Positions 1 through 7,918 of a stretch of 63,398 nucleotides of DNA are shown here, piece by piece. The notes below the pieces were generated by a model. That model was not told the DNA's origin. It ran no database searches and saw only the letters and a program-made list of their open reading frames with translations. The DNA lies in NCBI RefSeq assembly GCF_028656935.1, contig NZ_JAMDGZ010000031.1:1-63398 (forward strand), read 5' to 3'. How positions within the stretch are numbered: the first letter of the stretch is position 1; the number at the start of each line of letters is the position of its first letter. The position numbers were made by a program, and so were the translations under genes. The stretch is from Pseudomonas rubra (GTDB taxonomy: Bacteria; Pseudomonadota; Gammaproteobacteria; Pseudomonadales; Pseudomonadaceae).

Positions 1-810
1 CTTGTTCGGAGCATCCCTAGTGATATCTGGGTGGAAATTGGGAAGATAATTTATTATTCGTTCAAAGAGTACTATATTCCCCCGCGCAGGCATTATTTTG
101 CGGGGTCTCAAGACATCGGCACGACCTTAGAGCAGCTGCTGAATAACCCTGAGGAGTTGCAGTTTAAGGCAGAGGAGAATTGGAATCAAAACTGTAAGAG
201 TGGAATAACGTCGACCACGGAAATACTTCTTTCGGGCGAATTACTCCATTACTTTCAGGCATTCGATTTCTCCATATTTTCCTCAAAATCTGTTGTTGAA
301 TTAATAGAGGGCCATAGCCGAACCCAGTTTCATTCTGTGAGGTTTGGTGGTGGTCTTCCATTCAGGCCTGACTCATTGAAACCTCCGGAAGTTCCGGCAG
401 GCAGTGAAAGTCGGTATATTCGGCAAATATTCGATGCTTATGGGAATTATCTGGGTAAGGCTATATCTGGTGAGGCTGATCTTGAGTCTCATGGCGCACT
501 CAAGAGAGATTACCTGCGGCAGAGAGAGAGGTTTTATCACGCCGAGTCCCTAAGGAATTTTGCAAGAGATACAGTACCTGAAGGTACCTTCACAGCCCTG
601 CAAGATGAAATCTATTATGGGGTTGTCGATGTTTGTGAGGATGACCATGCAGACGGATTTGCACGAATGAAGGCCACTATTACCCATTCTTCAACCATTG
701 CTGCTTCAGCAAATGCCTTGGCCTCGGCTTTCAAAACCCAAGATCGTCAAGGTATATGCCATCAACTGGCAAATGATGACCGGTTAGCGTGGGTGCCTGA
801 AGATGAGTGA
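1..810 (+). CDS. ABC-3C / Lamassu-like system effector protein, C-terminal part (partial at window edge)
   Basis: The reading frame is open from base 1, so the gene begins before the window and only the last 269 or so residues are seen. The visible part has no catalytic motif I can identify. Its place directly before a middle-component gene and an SMC-like ATPase matches the first gene of ABC-three-component systems, which carries a variable N-terminal effector (often a nuclease) and a shared C-terminal domain. The effector half would lie to the left. It overlaps the next gene by 8 bases, so the three genes are probably one transcript. The DNA is AT-richer than most of the window, which suggests transfer. 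The family call comes mainly from the neighbours. An in-frame GTG at 31 is only an internal possible start. Confidence 0.6.
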   Translation, partial: LVRSIPSDIWVEIGKIIYYSFKEYYIPPRRHYFAGSQDIGTTLEQLLNNPEELQFKAEENWNQNCKSGITSTTEILLSGELLHYFQAFDFSIFSSKSVVELIEGHSRTQFHSVRFGGGLPFRPDSLKPPEVPAGSESRYIRQIFDAYGNYLGKAISGEADLESHGALKRDYLRQRERFYHAESLRNFARDTVPEGTFTALQDEIYYGVVDVCEDDHADGFARMKATITHSSTIAASANALASAFKTQDRQGICHQLANDDRLAWVPEDE

Positions 811-1288
811 GGCAACAGTAAAGAGTCCTTTTAACGGTCCTCTGGAAACTGGTGTGCGGTCTTTGGCTATCCTGACGGCGGCCTTTCCGATGGCGATGGA
901 TCTACAGCGTTTAGTAGAGATGGACTATTTAGTAGTGCATTCTGAAGATGCGAAGGGGCCAAGTAGCCTACACGCACCATTGCCGTTGCGAGCCGGTGAA
1001 CTTCTTGTGCGTAGAGGATTGATAGAGTCAGGGTTGAAGCTGATGGTTAGGCGTGGGTTATTGAGTCGGATTGCGTCATATGATGGCTTCAGTTACATCG
1101 CTACAGATTCCGCTCAGCCTTTCGTATCCTCACTCACGTCGAACTATTCGATTAAGTTGTTGGACAGGGCTAGGTGGGCGTATGAGACTTATGGAAGTAC
1201 ACCTACTGAAGAAGTTAGGAAAGTTACTCATCGGATATTCAAATGGACCAGTGAGTTCCAGGTTTTTGAACAGAGGGGCGTTGAATAA
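803..1288 (+). CDS. ABC-3C middle component 2-like protein (LmuC-like)
   Basis: This 161-residue protein resembles the small middle component (MC2 type) of ABC-three-component systems. The N-terminal part reads PLETGVRSLAIL, then DLQRLVEMDYLVVHSEDA and LHAPLPLRAGELLVRRGLIE, and the rest looks like a winged-helix fold. In the family this component bridges the effector protein and the ATPase. The ATG lies inside the end of the upstream gene (8-base overlap), and the gene's TAA shares one base with the ATPase ATG at 1288, so translation is probably coupled. There is no signal peptide or membrane segment, so it should act in the cytoplasm. The sub-type assignment is from memory of the family pattern. 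Confidence 0.7.
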   Translation: MSEATVKSPFNGPLETGVRSLAILTAAFPMAMDLQRLVEMDYLVVHSEDAKGPSSLHAPLPLRAGELLVRRGLIESGLKLMVRRGLLSRIASYDGFSYIATDSAQPFVSSLTSNYSIKLLDRARWAYETYGSTPTEEVRKVTHRIFKWTSEFQVFEQRGVE

Positions 1289-3102
1289 TGAGTGAGTGTG
1301 GTTTTCAATTACGTCGTGTTCAATTCTCCGGTCCAAGTGGTGAGCGACATATAGACTTATTTGATGGTCTTAACGTAATTTGTGGCTCGTCGGATACAGG
1401 TAAATCCTATCTGGCTGAGACAGTCGATTATATGCTAGGTGGTTCCGAACTCAGGAAAATTGATGAGTTAGATGGATATGATCGGATTACTTTGTCTTTG
1501 GAGTCTGGCTCCGGCGAAGAATGGCGTTTGGAGCGCGCGCTAAATGGCGGAGGCTTCAAACTGACCGGGGGCGATCAGGACGAATCTACGGTTCTAAAGG
1601 CTACTCACTCTCACGGAGCTACAGACAACCTTTCGGGGTTCCTATTAGACAAGCTTGGGCTGCTCGGCAAGAAGGTTTTGAAAAGCAGCGCGAAATCCAC
1701 GTTGCAGAGTCTCGGATTCCGAAATATTGCAAGGTTAGTCATTGTACAAGAAGAAGAGATTGCTACTAAAGGATCGCCGTTTTGGAGTGGTCAATTCACC
1801 ACGAAGACCTCTGAATTAGCTACCGTTAAATTGCTTGTGACCGGGATGGATGACTCGGCAATCAATACCCCGATAGTTAAAGTAGTCGATAATTCAGGAA
1901 AAATTGCGTTGCTCGATGATTTGATATCCGAATTGGCCGATGACGTAGGTGATAGCAAACGCGAAGAACTTGAAGCACAGCTTGAAAAAATCGGTGTTAC
2001 TTTAGAACGATATCGGAAATCAATTACCCTTAATGAGGAATTGGTTTCTGAACTCATGAATCGACGTCAAAATAACGTGTTTCAGCGGCAGTTAGTTTCT
2101 GAGCGAATTGACGAAATCGCCGACCTTTTCACTCGATTTGACCTCCTACGTGACCATTATGACGTCGACCTTGAACGCTTAGAGTCCATTAAAGAAAGTG
2201 GCTCCATGCTGATCTATGTGGATGAAGTGGACTGCCCTATGTGCGGTGCCGCACCTTGTAATCAGCATCTCGAAGATGACGATGAAGCAGATCTGCGCTC
2301 GGCTGTGCTGGCAGCCTCCGCTGAAATCGCAAAAATTGAACAACTCAAGAAAGATCTAGTTAGAATTATTGATGAACTAAAAAATGAAAGTGGGGAGCTT
2401 TCCAAAGGCTACTTAACCCAGCAGAAAGAGTATGCTGAGATTGAAGTCTCTTTACAGAAGGCGCTTTCTCCACGTAAAGATGAAGAAAAGATCAACTATG
2501 AAGACTTGATCGAGTTTCGACAAGATGTGTCAAAGAAAATTAGTAGTTTTGAGCGTATCGAACAACTGACTCAGCGTAAGTTTTCGCTTGAGAAAGAAGG
2601 GGGTTCGGCTGGTGGAAAGACAACTGCCGTTGTCAGTATCCCCGACACCATTGGTAATTCTTTATCAGACAAGATTTCCTCAATTTTGGATGATTGGAAC
2701 TTTCCTGGTGAGTGTAAAGTGGTGTTTGATAAGGGGTCGAGCGATTTTATTATCGATGGTAAACCTAGGGGGAGTCGCGGAAAAGGGTTGCGATCCATTA
2801 CGCATGCTGCGGTTAGCCTAGGATTGCTTGAGTACGCGCAGGAAAATTCTCTGCCCCACCCTGGTTTCCTTGTACTTGATTCTCCGCTTCTTGCTTATTT
2901 TGCACCGGAAGGTGACGATGATTTACTTCTGAGAGGAAGTAATTTAAAAGAAAAATTTTATGAATACTTAATTCATCATCATGGAAGCGGTAGTCAGATA
3001 GTAATAATCGAAAACCAACACCCACCACAGGAAGCTTTGTCAAATATGCATCTGGCCGTATTCACCAATAATCCACATGAGGGCAGGGCGGGGCTTTTGT
3101 AG
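1288..3102 (+). CDS. SMC/Rad50-like ABC ATPase of ABC-3C / Lamassu-like system (LmuB-like, DUF3732-like)
   Basis: This 604-residue protein has the layout of a short SMC/Rad50 ATPase. A Walker A motif GSSDTGKS is at residues 33-40. Long charged helical stretches fill the middle and are interrupted by a zinc-hook-like CPMC at 316-319. A signature-like SRGKGLRS follows at about 496-503, and a Walker B motif FLVLDSP at about 527-533. Such proteins dimerise through the hook and are thought to sense foreign or aberrant DNA and release the associated effector. The gene closes a three-gene operon with 1- and 8-base overlaps. Codon use and base composition are AT-richer than in the neighbouring core genes. 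Other Rad50-like defence ATPases are possible, but gene order and size favour ABC-3C/Lamassu. Confidence 0.78.
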   Translation: MSECGFQLRRVQFSGPSGERHIDLFDGLNVICGSSDTGKSYLAETVDYMLGGSELRKIDELDGYDRITLSLESGSGEEWRLERALNGGGFKLTGGDQDESTVLKATHSHGATDNLSGFLLDKLGLLGKKVLKSSAKSTLQSLGFRNIARLVIVQEEEIATKGSPFWSGQFTTKTSELATVKLLVTGMDDSAINTPIVKVVDNSGKIALLDDLISELADDVGDSKREELEAQLEKIGVTLERYRKSITLNEELVSELMNRRQNNVFQRQLVSERIDEIADLFTRFDLLRDHYDVDLERLESIKESGSMLIYVDEVDCPMCGAAPCNQHLEDDDEADLRSAVLAASAEIAKIEQLKKDLVRIIDELKNESGELSKGYLTQQKEYAEIEVSLQKALSPRKDEEKINYEDLIEFRQDVSKKISSFERIEQLTQRKFSLEKEGGSAGGKTTAVVSIPDTIGNSLSDKISSILDDWNFPGECKVVFDKGSSDFIIDGKPRGSRGKGLRSITHAAVSLGLLEYAQENSLPHPGFLVLDSPLLAYFAPEGDDDLLLRGSNLKEKFYEYLIHHHGSGSQIVIIENQHPPQEALSNMHLAVFTNNPHEGRAGLL

Positions 3103-3718
3103 GCCCATAAGAAGCGACTAGAGCCGCTTTCGTATTTTCTCGGGTTTTTCCGGATCTCGATTAAGTTGTCTTGCTTAACATTAGTATCGATCAGGCAAGA
3201 TCTAGACTAATTTAAACGCCGCTCATTCAGAGATGCCTTGCGCTGAACAGTACCGATCCGTTGCGAGCGTCTGCTTCGGGTCGTTTTCTGCCGTTCCTCA
3301 TCTAGCATTTGACGCGGGTATGCGTAGTTCTCACTGAACCCTCTGCAAGTCCCGATTCGATTCCACCGAAAGCCATAACTAGCTAATTTTTTTATAGACA
3401 CCCTTTGAGGCACACCAAAAAATCCACCAAATTCCAGCCCCGCGAAAACCGGGCCCTCACGACCAATAACCGTCCGTCTGTCTCCGCACCATCCAGCTGT
3501 TCCGATACGTCACCTCTTGTATACGGAATCCCCTGAAAAGCCCGCCAAGTGCGGGCTTTCTTGTTTCTGCCTGTCTCGTTCTGTCTCTAGGCATATACTG
3601 TAGTGGTCAAGTCTGGTGCTCGGCTCGCGCTGTATGAGAGAAATCAACCGGGTCTGTATCTTTCCGCCATTGCGCCGCCCCGTTACGGTTTGCACCTTTT
3701 GCATAGCCTGGGGCAACC
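3103..3718. other. 616-bp gene-free stretch after the ABC-3C block
   Basis: I see no credible protein gene here. The stretch carries a strong hairpin terminator at 3537-3559 but no gene that would use it. A short segment around 3351-3363 (CCGATTCGATTCC) resembles a tRNA T-arm, but no complete cloverleaf could be built. Composition changes here from the AT-richer block on the left to high-GC sequence on the right, so this could be the edge of an inserted island. Confidence 0.5.
3537..3565 (+). terminator. Rho-independent terminator without an adjacent gene
   Basis: AAAGCCCGC (3537-3545) pairs perfectly with GCGGGCTTT (3551-3559) around a 5-base loop, and a short T-rich run follows. It could end a transcript from the left. 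The nearest gene on that side ends more than 400 bases away, so it may be left over from a gene displaced by the insertion. Confidence 0.7.
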
Positions 3719-4048
3719 ATGGAACTGACTGCTATCCCTTTTGGAACAACCGACTGGTCGAAGATCGAGCCCACTGTGCATCCGGGTGAAACGGGTAGCG
3801 CCTTCTGGCGTACCTGCCAGTTCGGCAACATTCGCGTTCGCTTGGTTGAGTACACGCCGGGTTATCTCGCCGACCATTGGTGCAGCAAGGGCCATATCCT
3901 GTTTTGCCTGGAAGGCCAGCTCGACACTGAACTGGACGATGCTCGTACTTTTACGCTCACCGCCGGCATGAGTTACCAGGTTGGCGATAACGCCGAGGCG
4001 CATCGTTCATCGACTGTTGTCGGCGCCAAGTTATTCATTGTGGATTGA
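3719..4048 (+). CDS. DHCW-motif cupin-fold protein
   Basis: This is a 109-residue single-domain cupin. The motif ADHWCSKGH at residues 51-59 holds the Asp-His-Trp-Cys group and a second His that mark this small family. The sequence around GYLADHW and GMSYQVGDNAEAHRSS fits the two cupin boxes. The enzyme activity, if any, is unknown. Metal binding through the histidines is an inference from the cupin fold. The protein lacks a signal peptide, so it is cytoplasmic. The HIT-like gene begins 5 bases after its stop, so the two are probably co-transcribed. Confidence 0.8.
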   Translation: MELTAIPFGTTDWSKIEPTVHPGETGSAFWRTCQFGNIRVRLVEYTPGYLADHWCSKGHILFCLEGQLDTELDDARTFTLTAGMSYQVGDNAEAHRSSTVVGAKLFIVD

Positions 4049-4053
4049 TACCT

Positions 4054-4497
4054 ATGTCGCTGATCACACAACGCGTTGCACTCGCTCGCAATGGCGAAAA
4101 TGACAAAGTTATCTGCCGGATGGCTTCAGGCTGGGCGGTGATGGGGGATGTGCAGTTTTTGCAGGGTTATTGCCTGTTGCTGCCCGACCCGGTTGTCCCG
4201 AGCCTGAATGATCTGGATAGCGAAGCCAGAGCACTTTATCTGCTCGACATGGCCCGAATCGGGGATGCGGTGTTGCAGGTTACCGGGGCGCTTCGTATGA
4301 ACTACGAAATCCTTGGTAATTCAGAGCCTGAGCTGCACTGCCATATCTTCCCTCGCTACGCCCACGAGCCTGAAGACAAACGCAGAATTCCGGCATGGTT
4401 CTATGACTGGAAAACAGCGCCGCCCTATGACGAGTCTCTGCACGGTGATTTGCGCAGGCAAATAGCCGAGGTGTTGCAGGCAGCAAATGGTGGCTGA
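4054..4497 (+). CDS. HIT-like domain protein with altered histidine triad
   Basis: The product is 147 residues. ELHCHIFPRY, with His95 and His97, lies where HIT proteins carry the His-x-His-x-His triad, but the third position is Phe99. HIT proteins hydrolyse or transfer nucleotides through the middle His, which is kept here. The last His is missing, so activity may be changed. The ATG at 4054 was chosen over an in-frame TTG at 4045 because the TTG overlaps the end of the cupin gene and the ATG follows it by 5 bases. Alternative: a member of a HIT branch that naturally lacks the third His. No signal peptide is present. Confidence 0.7.
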   Translation: MSLITQRVALARNGENDKVICRMASGWAVMGDVQFLQGYCLLLPDPVVPSLNDLDSEARALYLLDMARIGDAVLQVTGALRMNYEILGNSEPELHCHIFPRYAHEPEDKRRIPAWFYDWKTAPPYDESLHGDLRRQIAEVLQAANGG

Positions 4498-4574
4498 CGT
4501 GCCGGGCGCTCGCTGCCAAGACATGGCGCTCGCTTGTCAGTATCCTGCGCGGTCTTCCAGGGAGAGGGCTTTAT

Positions 4575-5036
4575 ATGCGTGAAAGAAAGTCGGCGCGGTT
4601 GCTGGTGATCAGCCCGTCAAACCAGGTACTGCTGTTTCGTTTCGATCATGCAGACGGTGCGTTGGCAGGGGAGAGCTGCTGGGCCACCCCAGGTGGCGCG
4701 CTGGAGAGCGATGAGACGTTCGAGGCGGCGGCAATCCGTGAGTTGCGAGAGGAGACTGGCATTGTTGTCAGCACTGTCGCGGCGCCTGTGGATCGCAGAG
4801 AGTTTCCAATGCTGCTGCCCAGTGGCGAAGAGGTGTTCGCCGTTGAGCAGTACTTCGTTGTGCAGGTAGAGCACCACGAACTTTCGCGTGCTGAATGGAC
4901 GGCCCACGAGCTGCAGGTCATGACGGATCACCACTGGTGGTCAGAGCAGGAATTGCGCTCCACGCAAGAGACGGTATGGCCTGAGGGGTTGATTGCAATG
5001 CTTGCGGATGCAGGCGTTTTCCAGCGGGCGATTTAA
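4575..5036 (+). CDS. Nudix hydrolase
   Basis: This 153-residue protein contains a complete Nudix box at residues 41-63. Gly41 is followed after five residues by Glu47, and the core RELREETGI spans residues 55-63. These residues bind Mg2+ and position the water that cleaves a nucleoside-diphosphate-linked substrate. The substrate cannot be told from sequence. The N-terminal SARLLVISPSNQVLLFRF is the usual first strand of the fold. It follows the HIT-like gene in the same direction after 77 bases, which suggests a small nucleotide-handling cluster, though co-transcription is unproven. Confidence 0.88.
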   Translation: MRERKSARLLVISPSNQVLLFRFDHADGALAGESCWATPGGALESDETFEAAAIRELREETGIVVSTVAAPVDRREFPMLLPSGEEVFAVEQYFVVQVEHHELSRAEWTAHELQVMTDHHWWSEQELRSTQETVWPEGLIAMLADAGVFQRAI

Positions 5037-5057
5037 TCAACCGTGACGGGTGAATTT

Positions 5058-5097
5058 GGGTTGAAAGCAGCCGGAAGTCATCAGCGGCTTTCGACCC
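5058..5097. terminator. Possible terminator between convergent genes
   Basis: GGGTTGAAAGC (5058-5068) can pair with GCTTTCGACCC (5087-5097), with one G-T pair and an 18-base loop. It sits between the convergent Nudix and DUF3077-like genes. The long loop and the lack of a T-run make it a weak candidate. Confidence 0.3.
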
Positions 5098-5110
5098 TAA
5101 GTTGAGTTGG

Positions 5111-5407
5111 CTAACGGTTGGATTCAGCAATTGCGTGTGTCACATCCTCGACCAATGCCTTGGCCATCCCGCTCAAGTAATGAGCCGCACAAACCATGGT
5201 TTCATCTCCTTCGAGCATCGCCAGGTGTGTCAGTTTGCCCACGCACCCGATCAACACGGCAGCCTGCTCCAGTACAAAATCCGCACTATGCCCAGGCTCA
5301 ACCCGGAACAGTCGTTCAGTGCTCATTCCACTCTGACCTTCACCGAATACGCCGACGCCTGTTGTTTGCAAACCTGAAGTGCGGCCTTCAATCGAGTTCT
5401 CGCTCAT
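5111..5407 (-). CDS. Small DUF3077-like protein
   Basis: This 98-residue protein resembles the DUF3077 group seen mostly in Pseudomonas. The core LFRVEPGHSADFVLEQA leads into a conserved Cys and a helical tail, with AAHYLSGMAKALVEDV near the end. The function is unknown. The ATG at 5407 was chosen over an upstream ATG because it follows a strong ribosome-binding site, GGAGGTAGGG. No signal peptide or membrane helix is seen. A second small protein of similar layout lies just upstream on the same strand, so the two may be distant paralogues. Confidence 0.7.
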   Translation of the reverse strand: MSENSIEGRTSGLQTTGVGVFGEGQSGMSTERLFRVEPGHSADFVLEQAAVLIGCVGKLTHLAMLEGDETMVCAAHYLSGMAKALVEDVTHAIAESNR

Positions 5408-5485
5408 CCCTACCTCCACGGCATGCCGTGCCATTCAGCAACCAGCCTTGCCTGGGCAACGCTGGTGCTCGTTTGAAAAAAGGCC

Positions 5486-5713
5486 TTAGTGTTGTGACTG
5501 AACTTTGCTCAACGCCACTTCCACCAAGCTGCGGGCATGTTCAATTTCATGCATGGTCGCCAAGGTCAGCACCTGGCCGGGTGGTCTGGTATGGAGCAGT
5601 GCCGTTTGTTGGGCAATGGTCAGGGCGCAGACCAGGTACTCGGATGTCTGGACGAGGAGGTCTTCGAGGGATTGGTTGGGGTGGTGCGGTGGGTCTGGGA
5701 CGATTTTTAGCAT
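5486..5713 (-). CDS. Small Pseudomonas-type hypothetical protein (DUF3077/DUF6124-like)
   Basis: This 75-residue protein starts MLKIVPDPP, an opening typical of many small Pseudomonas proteins of unknown function. It continues as two amphipathic helices ending in HEIEHARSLVEVALSKV. Its helix pattern resembles that of the protein encoded at 5111-5407. The ATG at 5713 follows GGGAG at a good distance. Longer frames upstream look non-coding. I cannot assign a function. Confidence 0.6.
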   Translation of the reverse strand: MLKIVPDPPHHPNQSLEDLLVQTSEYLVCALTIAQQTALLHTRPPGQVLTLATMHEIEHARSLVEVALSKVQSQH

Positions 5714-6124
5714 GGTGTCTCCCGGTGAGTGGAGCCGCCACGAATTTGCTGTCAAACAAATGGGTGGCAACTGTACGCGGGTTGACAGACCGAACACCGG
5801 AGAACTCGGCGCACACGAAGGTGCCCCACGTACAATCGCCATAATGGCTTGCACATGTCCACGGTGTAGTCGGCCTGTCAAAACCGGTCGTTGAAATTGG
5901 CAACGACCGGCCGAGACTAGAGTCCTGCCGGGACCACTGCAATGCTTTGAAAGCGGCAAAAGTATGATTGGGAAATGGACTACAGGGAATCAGGAAATCC
6001 TGAAGATATCCGCCGTAAAAGTACCGGTATTGGCGACTATTCGTTACAAGTCACTACCAGTGCCACAGCAATCATGGCGTGTAATTGCGACTTGGCCTAT
6101 CCAAAGCGTTGGCTTTGCTGGTGA
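5714..6124. other. 411-bp intergenic region with a long palindrome
   Basis: I see no convincing gene here. The region lies between the start of a small DUF3077-like gene and the end of the AbiEii-like gene, so it should hold the promoter of the former. The one clear structure is the perfect inverted repeat at 5884-5910. Confidence 0.5.
5884..5910. repeat. Perfect 10-bp inverted repeat
   Basis: CCGGTCGTTG (5884-5893) and CAACGACCGG (5901-5910) are exact reverse complements separated by 7 bases. The structure lies about 170 bases upstream of the small gene starting at 5713. It could be a terminator stem lacking a T-run, an operator, or a repeat of the REP type. I cannot decide between these. 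Confidence 0.6.
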
Positions 6125-7148
6125 TCAGTTCAGCGTGATTGGCGCAGGTGTATGGGCGGCAGTGTTCAGGCGTTCTTCGAGTTCGGCACATGCTGTCATC
6201 AGTACGTCAAACGATGGCGGGGTGCTGTCGAACATCCCGCCCTCTAACATTTTGGCGTAGTCAGTTTCCAAATGAGCCCTTGCTTCGCCGCTCGGTACCA
6301 GCCGAAGGTTGCCTGAAACAGCATGGTGGTAGTCCACGTTGCTGCCATCAGCGGCCTTTTCACTAAAGAACCAGGATTTGTGCTCTGCCACCAACGCAGC
6401 GATATCTCGACGGTCGATGACTTCTGCGAACCTCTGGTTTTGGACAATGGCGTTGAGGTCGTGCCAATGGCGGGCGAACCGTTCGCTCTTCAACCGCTGC
6501 TGTACACAGTACACATGGGCAGCGGTGGCTTTCTCCCAGAAGGTTCGAGCCACGTCCATGACGATGGGGGTTGCCTCGGGAAACAGCACTCCATCTAGTT
6601 GGGCTGCAGCCATGTCACAGCAAACATGCTGGCGGCCATGCGGTTCTCCGCTAGAACGCGCCCCAAATTCCAGTAGCACCCTTGGCATGACGTAATCGTT
6701 GGCCGGGGTGCATGGTCGATAGTGCAGGTAAAGCTTATCTTCATCCTGGCTCAGCTCTGCCGCCATGTTGTCGGCCCTGAGTGCATCGGACAGCAACGGA
6801 TTCGTCAATCCAGTCGGGGAGCAGGGCCCGAGCTTTGGAGGACCATTTTCTGGCCTGGCTGCTACTGGGTGGAATCTCACTTTCTGCTTCTGGCAGGATT
6901 TGCCGAATATCGTAAGTAAGGTCGATATCCTCGGAGAATCGATCAATCAGCCGGTAGACCTTGGAGAGTGAAGTACCGCCCTTGAACGTGAGGTGGTCAC
7001 CCGTTGAGGCGGAAAAGAGTTTGCCCAGGGTCCAAACAACCCAAAGATCCTTTTCTAACAAATAGGCTGGACGACCGAGGTTCGAGGATGCCTGCAGCAG
7101 TGCCTCTTTTTGGTCTTCTGGAGTCAGGGAGAAGAAGTTTTCAGCCAC
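6125..7148 (-). pseudogene. abiEii: AbiEii-like nucleotidyltransferase toxin, frameshifted
   Basis: The N-terminal part (GTG at 7148) contains the nucleotidyltransferase signature of AbiEii toxins: GGTSLSKVYRL followed by RFSEDIDLTY. The frame breaks near 6795, after LPDWIDESV, and the family sequence continues in another frame from LLSDALRADNMAAELS to the end at 6125. Downstream blocks include VLLEFGARS and HDLNAIV. A single-base indel would restore one protein of about 340 residues. AbiEii toxins transfer nucleotides to target RNA and stop growth. The GTG overlaps the end of the antitoxin gene by 8 bases, so translation was coupled. Either the toxin is inactivated or this is a sequencing error. 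No homopolymer marks the break. Confidence 0.75.
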
Positions 7149-7731
7149 AGAGAGCCTCGCTACCTAACATTCTGGCCATCCAGGAAGGCAGCACTGCGCG
7201 AAACCCCATGAGTTTCGCCCATTCCGCTTCCGGCAGTCGCTTATGCAATTGGTGGATCACGCTTCTGGATTGCGTTTCTCCCAGCCAGGCAAAGGCGCGA
7301 ACGGCTTCGCCAGCGGCCGAGGTTGAGAGCATCCAGCGTGGAGCGTGATTGAGCTGAATCTCGGACTTACCAAGCCTCAATGTACGGGCACGCCCGCTGG
7401 TGAGAAACACCTGGCGCACCGGAACCTGCTGGGTCAAACCCAAACCGTTGGCAGCGCGTGCACCGCTGGATGTCAGGGACTCGCTGGATTTCTGCGCCAG
7501 TGACTGGATGACCTTTTCGGGCTCTGGCGCTCGAGTGCCGAAACGGCTCTTTACCGGGGCGACGTACATTCCACGACAGATGCGCAGCAGTTTTCCGCGC
7601 CGGGCCAGGCGCGAGAACGCTTGGTCAACGGCTGCACGACTGCCCGCGCTCAGAAACTCTTTGGGCGACAGCACTTCGCCCTCAGGCAAAGACTGACTGC
7701 GTTGGAGGATCATTTCTGGAAGCTTTTGCAT
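7141..7731 (-). CDS. abiEi: AbiEi-like type IV antitoxin and repressor
   Basis: This 196-residue protein has an N-terminal winged-helix region (AAVDQAFSRLARRGKLLRI then CRGMYVAP) and a C-terminal domain, as in AbiEi/DUF6088 antitoxins. These proteins repress their own promoter and counteract AbiEii without binding it. The end overlaps the toxin start by 8 bases. A 9-bp perfect inverted repeat lies 28 bases upstream of the start and is a good operator candidate. An in-frame GTG at 7743 is an alternative start. Neither start has a strong ribosome-binding site. Confidence 0.8.
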   Translation of the reverse strand: MQKLPEMILQRSQSLPEGEVLSPKEFLSAGSRAAVDQAFSRLARRGKLLRICRGMYVAPVKSRFGTRAPEPEKVIQSLAQKSSESLTSSGARAANGLGLTQQVPVRQVFLTSGRARTLRLGKSEIQLNHAPRWMLSTSAAGEAVRAFAWLGETQSRSVIHQLHKRLPEAEWAKLMGFRAVLPSWMARMLGSEALCG

Positions 7732-7758
7732 GGCGGTACGCACTGGGGTTGATACTGT

Positions 7759-7784
7759 GTCAGAAACTTATCATGGTTTCTGAC
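7759..7784. promoter_or_regulatory. Palindromic operator candidate for AbiEi autoregulation
   Basis: GTCAGAAAC (7759-7767) and GTTTCTGAC (7776-7784) are exact reverse complements with an 8-base spacer. They lie just upstream of the abiEi-like start. AbiEi proteins are known to repress their own operon by binding inverted repeats in the promoter. Placement and symmetry support that role here, though binding is an inference. Confidence 0.6.
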
Positions 7785-7849
7785 ATTTGTTCAAATAATC
7801 GTCAGACGCTCCTCCATTCACAAGCTACCTGCGCCCCACGCCGACTGCT

Positions 7850-7869
7850 ATTGAGAATATTTACTATTT
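7850..7869 (+). promoter_or_regulatory. Fur-box-like sequence before ECF sigma gene
   Basis: ATTGAGAATATTTACTATTT resembles the Pseudomonas Fur box (GAGAAT-type half followed by an AT-rich half). It lies 50-70 bases before the sigma gene at 7919. Iron repression of FecI-type sigma genes by Fur is well known, so the position fits. The right half is imperfect. Confidence 0.4.
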
Positions 7870-7918
7870 GATGCTACTGTGCCGACCCCTTTTGCGCGCA
7901 GTTCAGGATGCTTGGCGA

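Noticed and set aside
3340..3390. A possible tRNA gene remnant around CCGATTCGATTCC
   Set aside because: The T-arm-like segment lacks matching acceptor, D and anticodon arms, so no tRNA can be supported.
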